Shown here: positions 16,861 to 25,673 of the stretch, piece after piece
Layout of the letters: each line of letters begins with the position of its first letter
How positions within the stretch are numbered: the first letter of the stretch is position 1
DNA from: Gemmatimonadota bacterium
GTDB taxonomy: Bacteria; Gemmatimonadota; Gemmatimonadetes; Longimicrobiales; Gaopeijiaceae
Assembly: GCA_022822445.1 (NCBI GenBank)
Contig: JAJEBR010000121.1
Span: forward strand, 1 to 64,000
Direction of reading: 5' to 3'
DNA length: 64,000 nucleotides
Made by a program: the position numbers and the translations under genes
The notes under the pieces: model-generated
Database searches by the model: none
What the model was told of the DNA's origin: nothing
Seen by the model: the letters and a program-made list of their open reading frames with translations, nothing else

Positions 16861-18345
16861 TCACCCCACCTCCGCGTCGACCTCGATCTCGACCAGCAGG
16901 TCGTCGCCGACGGTGTTTGCGTACACGGTGGTGTTGGCGGGCCGGATCTCCGCGAAGCGGGCACCGTGCGCGCGGGCCACCGGCTCCCAATCGACGCCCT
17001 CGCGAATGTAGACGCGGGTGCGCACGACATCCTGCAGCGTCGCGCCGAGCGACTGCAGCGCCCCCTCGATCTTGTCGATGATGAAGTGGGTCTGCGCGGC
17101 GGGATCGCGCCCCCCGATCAGGCGTGCGCCGTGTGAGGCGGTGGTTCCCGCGACATGGATGCGGCTGCCCCTGCGCACCGCTCGGCTGAACCCGGCGAGC
17201 TCCTCCCAGGGCGTGCCGGTCGAGACGTACTCGGCGGCACCGGACCGACGGACCGGGTAGGGCGCCGGGAACGAGGTGACATGGTGGCTCAGGTCGCCGG
17301 AGGCGGTCAGGTAGGGGGGACGGCGGTATTCGTCTCCGCAGTCGCCGCCGATCGGGTCGAGCAGGGCGCAGGCGGCGTCCAGGTCGCGCCGGGCCTCGTC
17401 GTCCAGCGCCATGCGGAGGGCCCTGAGGTTGTCCCCGCCGTGACTGGTCTCGCCCAGCCGAGCCCCGACAATGATCCCGGCCACCGCCGGCTGCTCCAGG
17501 ACGTAGCGGCAGGCCACGTTGGCCATGGACACGCCCGCCGGCTGCCCCTCGCCCAGCCGCCTCGCCACCCCGTCCACCACCCCGAGCAGCCCCTGGAAGC
17601 GGTTCCACCCCCCTGCCCGGTCGATGAAGCGGCGGTACTTCATCTGCGACCAGGTCATCGATTCATCGATGGGCGGCTCGTCGCGGCCCAGCCAGCGCTC
17701 GCTGAGGAAGCCGCCGGCCAGCGTCCCGTACGCGAGCACCCTGATCCCGTGAGCGCGGCAAACCTCCGTCATCGCCCCCGCCGCGCGCCGGTCCAGCAGC
17801 GAGAAGCAGACCTGGTTGGAGACGATCGGCACGCCACTGCGCACGGCCATGTCCAGGTGGACGGCATCGCAGTTGGTCAGCCCCAGATGCCGGATGCGCC
17901 CGGCCGCCTGGTGTTCGGCCAGCATGAAGAGGCAGTCCAGCCAGCTCGGGTCGGCGTAGCTCCAGGCGTGGAACTGCAGCAGGTCGATGCGGTGGGTGCC
18001 CAGCCGCTCGAGGGCGCGCGCGACCGCCTGGTCCACGGCCTCCTTGCTGGCGGGCCCCGGCTCCGGCACCCACTTGGTGAGGAACTGCAGGTCATCGCGG
18101 CGGGCTGCCAGCGCGCCCGCGATCACTTCGGCCGAGCCGTAATGGTCGGCCATGTCGAAGGTGGTGAGCCCGGCGTCGGCATGGGCGGCCATCGCGTCCG
18201 CGGCCGCCGCGGGATCAAGCGCCGCCCCGCCCCGCTCCTGGTCCGCCACCTGCCAGAGCCCGGTGACGATCCGTGAGATCTCGAGGCCGGGGGCGAGGGG
18301 GGTGCGGGGCTCTTCCGCGGAGCGGGCGTTGTCGATGGTCGTCAC
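16861..18345 (-). CDS. Aldo/keto reductase fused to a RidA-family domain
   Basis: 494 aa in two parts. Residues about 15-335 form an aldo/keto reductase barrel. The catalytic tetrad is visible as Asp64 and Tyr69 in TTFDMADHYGSA, Lys91 in FLTKW and His126 in LLQFHAW. LLGVVDGVARRLG and IIVGARLGE are C-terminal NADPH-binding strands. Residues about 365-494 are a RidA/YjgF domain (SRAVRRGSRIHVAGTTA, SLGATLQDVVRTRVYI, LLVEIEVDA). The arginine of enamine-deaminating RidA proteins (PARS-like motif) aligns with Asn in RPANTTVYAN, so this is probably a non-archetypal Rid domain. It may bind a substrate or product rather than hydrolyse imines. The reductase substrate is unknown. Confidence 0.9.
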   Translation of the reverse strand: MTTIDNARSAEEPRTPLAPGLEISRIVTGLWQVADQERGGAALDPAAAADAMAAHADAGLTTFDMADHYGSAEVIAGALAARRDDLQFLTKWVPEPGPASKEAVDQAVARALERLGTHRIDLLQFHAWSYADPSWLDCLFMLAEHQAAGRIRHLGLTNCDAVHLDMAVRSGVPIVSNQVCFSLLDRRAAGAMTEVCRAHGIRVLAYGTLAGGFLSERWLGRDEPPIDESMTWSQMKYRRFIDRAGGWNRFQGLLGVVDGVARRLGEGQPAGVSMANVACRYVLEQPAVAGIIVGARLGETSHGGDNLRALRMALDDEARRDLDAACALLDPIGGDCGDEYRRPPYLTASGDLSHHVTSFPAPYPVRRSGAAEYVSTGTPWEELAGFSRAVRRGSRIHVAGTTASHGARLIGGRDPAAQTHFIIDKIEGALQSLGATLQDVVRTRVYIREGVDWEPVARAHGARFAEIRPANTTVYANTVGDDLLVEIEVDAEVG

Positions 18346-18426
18346 TTGCAGCCCGCGGACAAGACCCCCGCGGCATTCAAGCGGCGGTGAATCCGCTGTG
18401 GGCCGCTTCGTTCACTCGGCCAAACC

Positions 18427-18463
18427 GTAATGTCCACTTTACGATTTGTCGTGCTCTCTTTAC
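18427..18463. repeat. 37-bp palindromic element (copy E, left arm weak)
   Basis: The right arm TGTCGTGCTCTCTTTAC is close to consensus (its complement reads GTAAAGAGAGCACGACA). The left arm GTAATGTCCACTTTACG matches mainly at its outer end. It lies 45 bp after the stop of the membrane protein gene at 18508 and 82 bp upstream of the AKR-RidA start. Confidence 0.6.
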
Positions 18464-18507
18464 AGTTCACGTCTTCGCCGTGCGCCAAGCCGACTCCTCG
18501 CGCACGG

Positions 18508-19341
18508 TCAGCCCCTGTATAGAAGGACCAGCAGGCTGCCGCCGAATTCGTCTTCGGTGACGACGACCGTGACCAACCGGTCTCCCCACTTCATCGCGAA
18601 CCCATCGCGAACTCCGCCGACCGGCCCCATCCGTGCCGTCTTCACCGGCGATGGCGCCTGGGCCGAGGGATCCGCCTCGCCCATGGAATCCGCAACATCC
18701 TGATACCAGTCGACGATCTCCTCGGCACTGGCATCCACCATGAAAACCGAGTAGCCCATGTCGGTCCCCCGGCTTCTGGTGTGCGGAGTGTGCCGGCCGG
18801 GGTACATCGGAACCCAGTCGGGCATCTGCGTGCGAGTGTCCGCAAACCGTGTTTCCCCGCGTGCGGCCCTTTCCAGAAGGTCATCGATGCTGGAGATGGT
18901 AACGACGGGGGAGATGGTTACGGTCCCGGCCCCTTCCCGATTCGGAAGCTCCGCCGAAAGCGCGAATCCGTAGGGCTGCCCCTCGAGCACCACACTGAAC
19001 ACTTCGTCCTCCGTGACCTCCGACAACACCGTAGCGGCCGCCTCGGCGAGTTCCCGGGCATCGGCAATCTCCCGCGTCAGCCTGGCCCGCACCGGGCGCT
19101 GTTCGGACAGCTCGGGTTCCGGCGCGAGCGCTCTGGCCCCCGCGATTTGCGCAGCCATACGACGGAAATCCGCCTCCTCCACCGTTTCGGGCGGATCCAC
19201 CACCGCCTCCTCGGTGGTCACGGTCATCCACAGGCCCATGGCCACAAAGAGAACCGCCACGAGTCCACCCCCGAGGAAAACCAGGTACCTGGGCACCTTG
19301 ATGTAGTCGTGCCGCGTGGCTTCGTTGTAGAGATCCGACAT
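18508..19341 (-). CDS. Single-pass membrane protein, tandem paralogue 1 (277 aa)
   Basis: One of three consecutive homologous genes. The layout is a short cytoplasmic tail (MSDLYNEATRHDYIKV), one membrane helix (about residues 19-42, FLGGGLVAVLFVAMGLWM), a helical linker and then an extracytoplasmic domain. Residues conserved with both paralogues are RGETRFAD, MPDWVPMYPG, a VDWYQDVAD helix and the closing VTEDEFGGSLLVLLYRG. The pattern of a PxYPG motif followed by a WY helix is seen in several poorly characterised periplasmic domains. No enzyme motif is visible. It is the most downstream of the three and 59 bp from paralogue 2. Function is unknown. Confidence 0.8.
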   Translation of the reverse strand: MSDLYNEATRHDYIKVPRYLVFLGGGLVAVLFVAMGLWMTVTTEEAVVDPPETVEEADFRRMAAQIAGARALAPEPELSEQRPVRARLTREIADARELAEAAATVLSEVTEDEVFSVVLEGQPYGFALSAELPNREGAGTVTISPVVTISSIDDLLERAARGETRFADTRTQMPDWVPMYPGRHTPHTRSRGTDMGYSVFMVDASAEEIVDWYQDVADSMGEADPSAQAPSPVKTARMGPVGGVRDGFAMKWGDRLVTVVVTEDEFGGSLLVLLYRG

Positions 19342-19400
19342 GGTTTCCTCCGCTTTTTCGTCGCCTCAGCCGATCCTGTCGTCCGACCCGTTGCCCAGGG

Positions 19401-20246
19401 TCACCCCCTGTACGCGACGACGAACAGGCTGTCGCCGTAATCGTCCTCCGTAGCCAGGACCATCAGCGACCGGTCCTTCGACTTTGCGATAAAGCGATGA
19501 GCGTCGATTCGGCTGGCCGCCGGTTCTCCCTCGACCTTTGCCTCGGCCGAGGTGCGGGTGACGGAGACGCTGCGCAGTCCCGCGGGATCCGCCGCTTCCC
19601 GGTACCAGCCCAACACATCTTCGGCCCCGGCGTCCGCGACGAGCACCGTGACGCCAAAGGAAACATCGCCGACGGTGTAGACTCCGCTACCGGTGTGCCG
19701 CGCGCCCGGGTGGACGGGTACCCAGTCCGGCATCTTCCCGGCCGCGCTTCCCAGGTCCACGTCGGCAAACCGCGCCTCGCCACGCGCAACCCTGTCCAGA
19801 ATCCCGGTCGCGCGGGGGAAACTCAAGCCGATCGGGTTTCCGTTCGGCGTCTCGATGTTGATGGCCAGACCCGGATCTTCGCCGGGGGTGGCCGAGAACC
19901 CGTGTTCCGTGAGGATCGCATCCAGACCCGATGCCGTGAGCAACGCCAGCAGCGACCCGACGCTCAGGTCGCGCGCGGCGCCCTCCGGGAGTTGTTGTTC
20001 GGGTCGTTCGTTCGTCGCGGCACCCATTCCAGAGGTGCCGGCGGTGATCACTTCCGGCGACACCTCCAGGCTATACTCCGCCGCCTTGACGATGTCATCC
20101 ATCCACCTGTCCACGGTGACGGTTACCCACACGACAAGCGCAATCGCGACGGCCACCAGCAGTCCGCCCCCGATCAGGAACACCTTCGCGACTGTGGACA
20201 GGCCCCTGCGTTCGTGGCGGGTGGCTTCCTGGTATGGATCGGTCAT
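19401..20246 (-). CDS. Single-pass membrane protein, tandem paralogue 2 (281 aa)
   Basis: Homologue of its two neighbours. The cytoplasmic tail MTDPYQEATRHERRG is followed by a membrane helix (about residues 22-45, VFLIGGGLLVAVAIALVVWV). A linker with low-complexity Glu/Ala/Gly stretches comes next, then the conserved domain (RGEARFAD, KMPDWVPVHPGA, VLGWYREAADPAG). It ends in ATEDDYGDSLFVVAYRG. The linker differs completely from those of the paralogues, while the tail, helix and C-terminal domain are kept. It is preceded by a TCCTCC-complement ribosome site (GGAGGAAGAA). Function is unknown. Confidence 0.8.
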   Translation of the reverse strand: MTDPYQEATRHERRGLSTVAKVFLIGGGLLVAVAIALVVWVTVTVDRWMDDIVKAAEYSLEVSPEVITAGTSGMGAATNERPEQQLPEGAARDLSVGSLLALLTASGLDAILTEHGFSATPGEDPGLAINIETPNGNPIGLSFPRATGILDRVARGEARFADVDLGSAAGKMPDWVPVHPGARHTGSGVYTVGDVSFGVTVLVADAGAEDVLGWYREAADPAGLRSVSVTRTSAEAKVEGEPAASRIDAHRFIAKSKDRSLMVLATEDDYGDSLFVVAYRG

Positions 20247-20360
20247 TTCTTCCTCCTTCGCTGGAGCATGGGTCTCATTATAGGTGTAGGTGGGGTGTTG
20301 AGCGAGTGTCGGCAGCGGCTCGGGGGCGCGGCGTCCCGATGCCTGGATGCCCGCCGGCCG

Positions 20361-21398
20361 TCATCCCTTGTACACCAGGACGAACAGACTGTCGCCGTGG
20401 CCATCCTCGGTGACGAAGACACTCACCTGGCGATCCTCCCAACCCATCGCGAAGCGCCCGAGTTCGCCGGCTGCGCCCGGTTGGCCATCTGCCCGCAGCT
20501 GTCTGAAGGAGAAATCCGTACCGGCGCGTTCCATCCGGTCGGCGGCACGGAAATACCAGAGGAGGATGTCAGGACCGGAGGCCTCAGCCACGAAAACCGC
20601 CGTTCCCAGGGCAAAATCACCGACCTCCACCGAGAGACTTTTCTTCCGGTCCACTCCGGGAAACACCGGCACCCACTCCGGCAGGGGTTTCCCCCTTGCC
20701 TCGGCCCGCCCGGTTGCGTCGTCCGGCCACAGGTCGGCAAACCGCCCTTCCCCGCGGGACACCCGGTCCAGCTTCTCGGGATCCGAAACCAGGTCGAAGC
20801 GTGTCGACACCTTCCCGGAACGAATGTCGAACGACAGGCCAACGCCTGCCCCAACCGGCTCGACGCTGAACCCCTCGTCCTCGAACGCCGACTCCAGGAA
20901 GGTATTGACCGCCCGGCTCAGCTCTTCGGCGACCGATTCCTGTTCGGGCGGGCGCGACGACTCCCGTTGCAGGTTGGCCGCAACAGCAGCCTTCTCTGCC
21001 GCCCGCACCTGCTCCCGACGCGACTCAGCCAGGGCTTCGGCCTGTTGCGCGAGGCGGTCCATGATCTCCTGGTGTCTCCGAACCGCCTCGGCAGCGTTTT
21101 CGCGGACCCGAGCGAGCTCGGCAGCCTCGAGGCGGGCTCGCCCGGCCACGAGTCGCTCGCGCGCTTCCTGCAAAGCGGCCTCCGCTTCCGCCTGCTCCGC
21201 CGCGCGCTTGAGCGACACCTCGACAGGCGGGGGCGGCGGGGGCATTTCGCTGAACATTCTGTCGGCCGAGACAGAGAACCAGATGAACAGCGCCGCCAGC
21301 GCGGCCACGACCAGTCCGCCCCCGACAAGGAAGACCCGTGCGAGGGTGGACATGCCTTTGCCTTCGTTGCGGGTGGCTTCGGTGTACGGATCGGACAT
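20361..21398 (-). CDS. Single-pass membrane protein with coiled coil, tandem paralogue 3 (345 aa)
   Basis: First and longest of the three-gene array. The tail MSDPYTEATRNEGKG and membrane helix (about residues 22-45) match the paralogues. Here the linker is a Pro stretch followed by about 95 residues of Ala/Glu/Arg-rich coiled coil (KRAAEQAEAEAALQEARERL onward). The conserved domain follows: RGEGRFADLW, LPEWVPVFPGV, ILLWYFRAADRM and VTEDGHGDSLFVLVYKG. The coiled coil suggests it forms a dimer or spans a gap in the envelope. It probably heads an operon with paralogues 2 and 1 (gaps of 114 and 59 bp). Confidence 0.8.
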   Translation of the reverse strand: MSDPYTEATRNEGKGMSTLARVFLVGGGLVVAALAALFIWFSVSADRMFSEMPPPPPPVEVSLKRAAEQAEAEAALQEARERLVAGRARLEAAELARVRENAAEAVRRHQEIMDRLAQQAEALAESRREQVRAAEKAAVAANLQRESSRPPEQESVAEELSRAVNTFLESAFEDEGFSVEPVGAGVGLSFDIRSGKVSTRFDLVSDPEKLDRVSRGEGRFADLWPDDATGRAEARGKPLPEWVPVFPGVDRKKSLSVEVGDFALGTAVFVAEASGPDILLWYFRAADRMERAGTDFSFRQLRADGQPGAAGELGRFAMGWEDRQVSVFVTEDGHGDSLFVLVYKG

Positions 21399-21672
21399 CT
21401 CTCACTCCTCGGTCAGCGGTTCATTCGGCGGTGTCTGCTGGAGTACCTACGCGCGGGACCTCGCCACCGGTTTCGCGTGGGTCGGGGCGGCGAAGATACG
21501 CTTCAGTTCTTGGATGCGCGACAGGGGTTGGGGGATGCTCATGGGGACTGGTTCGCTACCCGCGCGGCAGCTCCCGGAAGAGCGTGCGGATATCCGTCCC
21601 GGCGGCGCGCAGCCATGACTCGGCGCCGGACACGGGTGGCGGATTCACCCACGCGAATGGAGCGATTCGCCC

Positions 21673-21924
21673 TCACCCGTGCCGGTCGTGGCTCTCTTCG
21701 TACCGGATCCGCTCGTGCATCCGGTCGCGGGCCTGGGAAGCGTCACGCTTCTTCGCGGCGCGCATGGCCATTCCGCGCGTCGTCGAGGACTTCACGCGGG
21801 GTAGCGACAGCCGCCGCTCCAGATTTTCGCTCCCGCAGCCCGGACAGGTGGGCGTCTTGCCTCCGAGCACGAGGCGCTCGAAGTCGAGTCCGCAATCCCC
21901 GCAGGTGTATTCGTAGATAGGCAT
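21673..21924 (-). CDS. FmdB-family zinc-ribbon protein
   Basis: 83 aa. The start at 21924 gives the family's invariant N-terminus MPIYEYTCGDCG. Two CxxC knuckles (CGDC and CPGC) about 20 residues apart would bind one zinc ion. The tail is charged and helical (RAAKKRDASQARDRMHERI). FmdB-type proteins are proposed regulators, but the role is not settled. Between this gene and 21398 lie 274 bp without a convincing gene, holding only two very short minus-strand ORFs. Confidence 0.9.
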   Translation of the reverse strand: MPIYEYTCGDCGLDFERLVLGGKTPTCPGCGSENLERRLSLPRVKSSTTRGMAMRAAKKRDASQARDRMHERIRYEESHDRHG

Positions 21925-22091
21925 GGGATGAAGGTAAGGCGGAGAGCGGTGCGCGACCATCCGCCGCAAGTTGATCGGGGTCCGGCGGTGACGAAAGAGG
22001 AGTGCTGCCCCTTCGAGGACGTCCTACCCGCCCGGCATCACGCGCTTCAGGTACCTCGTCGCTCGGCTCGCGCGGGTCTGTCCGCGGGCGT

Positions 22092-25085
22092 CTACGAAAT
22101 CCTCCTCGCCCTGAATCCCAGGCCCAGCTCCTTCCCCTTCAGGATCGCCGGCACGCCTTCCTCCATCCAGATCGGCGCGGGGGCATCCATCAGGTAGTGG
22201 TCGAAGAACTGCTGCATGCGGATTCCCCAGTCCTTGCGGTCGGCCTCGCGGCTGAGTCCGTGGCCCTGGCCGTTGTAGTTCAGCATCCAGACCGGCTTGC
22301 CCAGGCGCCGCATGGCGACGAACATCTCGATGCCCTGGTACCACGGCACCGCGCCGTCCTCGTCGTTGTGCAGCATCAGCAGCGGCGTCTCGATCTTGTC
22401 GGCGAAGAAGACCGGGGAGTTGTGCAGGTACTCGGCAGTCGACTCCCACAGCGTCCCGCCGATGCGGCTCTGGGTCCGCTCGTACTGGAACATCCGGCTC
22501 ATTCCGGAAGCCCAGCGGATGCCGCCGTAGGCGCTGGTCATGTTGCTGACCGGGGCGCCGGCCTCGGCCGCCGCGAAGAGGTTCGTCTTGGTGATCATGT
22601 ACGCGATCTGGTAGCCGCCCCACGAGTGGCCCTGCACACCGATCTTGTCCGGGTCGATGAAGCCCTGCTCGACGATGCTGAGCACGCCGGGCACGACGGC
22701 GTCCAGCGCGCTCTCGCCGGGGTAGCCGATCTCGTACGGAATGTCCGGGACGAAGACCACGTACCCGCGGCTGGCGTAGAACGACAGCGAGACCGACGAG
22801 CCGCCGGGCACGGGTGAGCGGTAGGAGTGGAGTCCGTCCGAGCTGCGCTCGTAGAAGTACACCATCATCGGGTACTGCTGCGTCGGATCGAATCCGTCGG
22901 GCTTGATGAGGATCCCCTGCAGCGGGGTGCGGTCGCTGGATGTCCACTCGGCGATCTCCGCGGTGCCCCAGCGGTAGTCGGCCTGCTGGGGATTGGCGTC
23001 GGTGAGCTTCACCATGTCGGTGAACTCCCCGTCGGTGACCCACAGGTCCGGGTATTCGCGGAAATCCTGCCGGGCGATCAGCCAGCGCTCGGCGTCCTCG
23101 GCCTTGCCGCGCATCTGGAAGCTCTTGTCCGCCATGATGACCTGTTCCGGCATGGTCATTCGGTCGGTACGGCCCCGGTAGAAGCCGGATTGCTTGGTCT
23201 TGTAGTGGAAGGCCTGCCAGAGCGCTTCCCCTTCCTCGATGCCGGCGCTGCCGCCCGGCCCGAAGCCGGTGCGCGCGTAGCGCAGGCGCATGCCGGAGTC
23301 GCGGCCCGCCCCGCCGGTCAGGTTGGTGGTCTCGCCGGTGGCGGGCTCGAAGCGCCACACGTCGTAGCGGTCGTAGAAGAGGAAGGCCTCGTCGTCCTCC
23401 GTCCAGCCGGCGATCCCGTAGGAACCCGGCAGGTCGGGGCGGTCGTCCAGCTCGTTCCAGACCGGGTGGGGGACGTCCCCGCTCGCGGCCACCGGGTCGC
23501 CGCCGGCCATCGGGGCGATCATCCAGTGCCGCGCGGCGCCGTCCCACCAGGAGATGTAGGTGCCCTGCGGGGAGACGGCGGGGGCGCCCCTGGTCATCTC
23601 GGCGACCATGCGGCGCTCGCCGGTGGCGACGTCCACGATGTAGAAGTCGTTGTAGGTCCCGTCCCACGAAACCAGCTGGCGGTAGGGCAAAGGGGTGGTT
23701 CCGACGGCGTACGGCTGGTCTCCCTCCGGAGCGAAGCGCACGGTGGGCAGATCCTCGCTGGCGAGCTGGACCACCGTGCCCATGTCGAGATGCGCCACCG
23801 CGGTGTAGGTGCGGTTGCGCTCCTGGTTGGCCCGGACCAGCTGCATCGGCTGCAGGTAGGGGTCCTGCCAGTTCCAGACGTCGAGGGTGACCCTGTCCGA
23901 GTCCAGCATCTCCTCTTCCTCCTCCGGCTCCGGCTCCGGCCTCGGCGCGGTCCCGAAGACGAGACGGCCGCCGCCGTCGGAGAAGCTGACGCCGCCGTTG
24001 TCGCTGACCCACCAGCCCTCCGGGATGCCCTCGGTCTGCGAGTTCGCGATCGCCGCGCCCTGCCAATCGGGGCCGGCGCCGTGATACACGGTGAACTCGG
24101 GCTGGTCGGCCTCGTAGTCGTCCCGGTCGGTCAGGAAGGCGACCTGGTCCCCCTCCTCGGTGATGACCAGGCGCTCGTAGTTCCCGAGGCCTTCGATCAC
24201 GGCGTGCTGCGCCATGCCGCCCAGGTCGACCACGAAGACGCCGTCGCCCTCGCCGTCCTCGGCGGAGGTGGCGTAGGTCATGACCTCCGCTTCGGCGGCG
24301 AAGAGGTAGCTCGTCACCTTCTCGTACCGCATCTCCGCGCCGGTGGAGAGGTTCAGGAGGACCATCGGATCTCCGTCGCTCTTCTCCCGCTCGTCGTCGT
24401 CATCTCCTCCTGCACCGGGCCCACCGCGTCCACCCGGACGCCCTCCCCTGCCCGGCCTTGCCCGGGGTTGCGGTTCGGGCTCGGGTTCCTCGGCTGCCTC
24501 CTCCCCTTCCTCCTCTTCCTCTTCTTCCTCCTCCTCGTCCGGCTTGTAGGCGATCCAGCTCCCTTCCTGCGCCACGCGGAAGTTGGTCACCACTCCGATG
24601 CGGCGCGGCATGTAGCCGTCATCCCCCAGGGCTGCCAGTTCGGCGATCGCCAGCGTGTCGGACGGCAGCGCGTCGCCCCGCTCGCCCGCGAGCCTGAGCG
24701 AGTCCACCAGCGCCTCGGGCGGCGGGATCTGGAAGATCACGAAGCGCGAATCCGCCGTGATGGTCGGCCGGTTGCCGTGGAAGGAGAACTCCCGCCCGCC
24801 CTCGCGGGCCTCGCGGATGTTGAGGACGGGGTCGCCCTCCATGGCGGACAGCACGTAGACCATCCAGGTACCGTCCGCCGACAGGGAGGCGCTGCCGATG
24901 TTGTTCCATTGCAGCACGTCGTCGTGGTCGAGGGCGGGCAGCTGCGCGGTTGCGGGAGCGGCCGCGGCCAGGGCCAGCGCGGCGCCGATCGCGATCGCGG
25001 CGGGGAGTGCGCGGGTTGCGGCGCGGGCACGCACCGCCCGGGCACCGATTGCGCGGGTGAGGGAGCGGAAGCGGGGGAGCGTCAT
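22092..25085 (-). CDS. Exported S9-family prolyl oligopeptidase-like serine peptidase
   Basis: 997 aa. The start at 25085 gives a long signal peptide ending in APATAQ. A beta-propeller domain covers about residues 50-680 and is interrupted by a run of glutamates then Arg/Gly-rich and Asp-rich segments (about residues 180-235). The C-terminal alpha/beta-hydrolase domain has the nucleophile in GVQGHSWGGYQ (Ser near 820), the acidic residue in LMLHNDEDGAVPW and the His in NGQGHGLSREAD. It cleaves oligopeptides in the periplasm or outside the cell, probably supplying amino acids. The acidic insert is unusual and may bind cations. Such peptidases are abundant in Gemmatimonadota. Confidence 0.92.
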   Translation of the reverse strand: MTLPRFRSLTRAIGARAVRARAATRALPAAIAIGAALALAAAAPATAQLPALDHDDVLQWNNIGSASLSADGTWMVYVLSAMEGDPVLNIREAREGGREFSFHGNRPTITADSRFVIFQIPPPEALVDSLRLAGERGDALPSDTLAIAELAALGDDGYMPRRIGVVTNFRVAQEGSWIAYKPDEEEEEEEEEEGEEAAEEPEPEPQPRARPGRGGRPGGRGGPGAGGDDDDEREKSDGDPMVLLNLSTGAEMRYEKVTSYLFAAEAEVMTYATSAEDGEGDGVFVVDLGGMAQHAVIEGLGNYERLVITEEGDQVAFLTDRDDYEADQPEFTVYHGAGPDWQGAAIANSQTEGIPEGWWVSDNGGVSFSDGGGRLVFGTAPRPEPEPEEEEEMLDSDRVTLDVWNWQDPYLQPMQLVRANQERNRTYTAVAHLDMGTVVQLASEDLPTVRFAPEGDQPYAVGTTPLPYRQLVSWDGTYNDFYIVDVATGERRMVAEMTRGAPAVSPQGTYISWWDGAARHWMIAPMAGGDPVAASGDVPHPVWNELDDRPDLPGSYGIAGWTEDDEAFLFYDRYDVWRFEPATGETTNLTGGAGRDSGMRLRYARTGFGPGGSAGIEEGEALWQAFHYKTKQSGFYRGRTDRMTMPEQVIMADKSFQMRGKAEDAERWLIARQDFREYPDLWVTDGEFTDMVKLTDANPQQADYRWGTAEIAEWTSSDRTPLQGILIKPDGFDPTQQYPMMVYFYERSSDGLHSYRSPVPGGSSVSLSFYASRGYVVFVPDIPYEIGYPGESALDAVVPGVLSIVEQGFIDPDKIGVQGHSWGGYQIAYMITKTNLFAAAEAGAPVSNMTSAYGGIRWASGMSRMFQYERTQSRIGGTLWESTAEYLHNSPVFFADKIETPLLMLHNDEDGAVPWYQGIEMFVAMRRLGKPVWMLNYNGQGHGLSREADRKDWGIRMQQFFDHYLMDAPAPIWMEEGVPAILKGKELGLGFRARRIS

Positions 25086-25250
25086 CTTGCGAATCTCCGG
25101 TTTGGGGTACAGCGGTCTACCTCGGTCCACGAGACAGATTGTGGACGAAGGCGCGCTGGCGCCAGTGGGGGGGGTCTTGCGGAGGGGTCTTGCGGGCGGG
25201 ACCGCTCGGCGCCGGGGGGCGTGGCCTGGCGTGCCGGACCGCTCGGCCGC

Positions 25251-25616
25251 TCAGTCGGCCGATGTGCCGAAAACTGTCGCAAGCATGTCCTGGTTGTAGC
25301 CGACCACGAGGGTGGTGCCGACCTTCATCGTCGGCGCGCGGAGCTTGCCCCAGCGGCTGACCATCAGCTTGACCAGCTCCTCGTCGGGGGGGCGATCCGC
25401 GGCGGTCAGGTCCACCTGCACGACCTTCTTCCCCCTGGCGACGCAGAGCTCGGTCATTCCCGCGAGCAGCGTGCGCGCCTCGGCGGCGTTGACGGGCTGT
25501 TTGGTCGCGCTGCGTGTCTCGGCGGGCTCGATTCCGTTCTGCGCAAGAAACTCCTGCGTGCGTTTGCAGCCGGTTCAGCCGGGGCGGTGATACCGCCAGT
25601 CGAGGCTCGGGGTCAT
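25251..25616 (-). CDS. Candidate selenoprotein: thioredoxin-fold ArsC/Spx-like protein with in-frame TGA (UxxC)
   Basis: One continuous frame of 121 codons from ATG 25616 to the stop at 25251, broken only by TGA at codon 14 (25575-25577). The N-terminus reads MTPSLDWRYHRPG, then TGA, then TGCKRTQEFLAQNG. The TGA therefore sits where ArsC/Spx/glutaredoxin-type proteins have the first Cys of CxxC. Downstream are a central strand (KKVVQVDLTAADR), a cis-Pro-like site (LRAPTMKVG) and a last strand (TTLVVGYNQDML). An AAGGA ribosome site lies 9-10 nt before ATG 25616, so translation should begin ahead of the TGA. A hairpin at SECIS distance follows. The alternative is a Cys-to-stop mutation or sequencing error, with translation only from the internal ATG at 25457. 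Confidence 0.7.
25542..25558 (-). promoter_or_regulatory. Possible bacterial SECIS hairpin
   Basis: On the coding strand, CGCAGGA and TCTTGCG pair (7 bp, one G-U) around the loop GTT. The loop begins 24 nt after the TGA at 25575-25577. Known bacterial SECIS elements have a small apical loop with a G in its first two positions at about 16-37 nt from the UGA, and this fits. GC-rich DNA forms hairpins easily, so this is support rather than proof. Confidence 0.45.
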
Positions 25617-25673
25617 TCGGGGCAGGTCCTTTGGGGATGGATGGTGGCTCGGTGCGTGGTCCGGGCTGACGCC

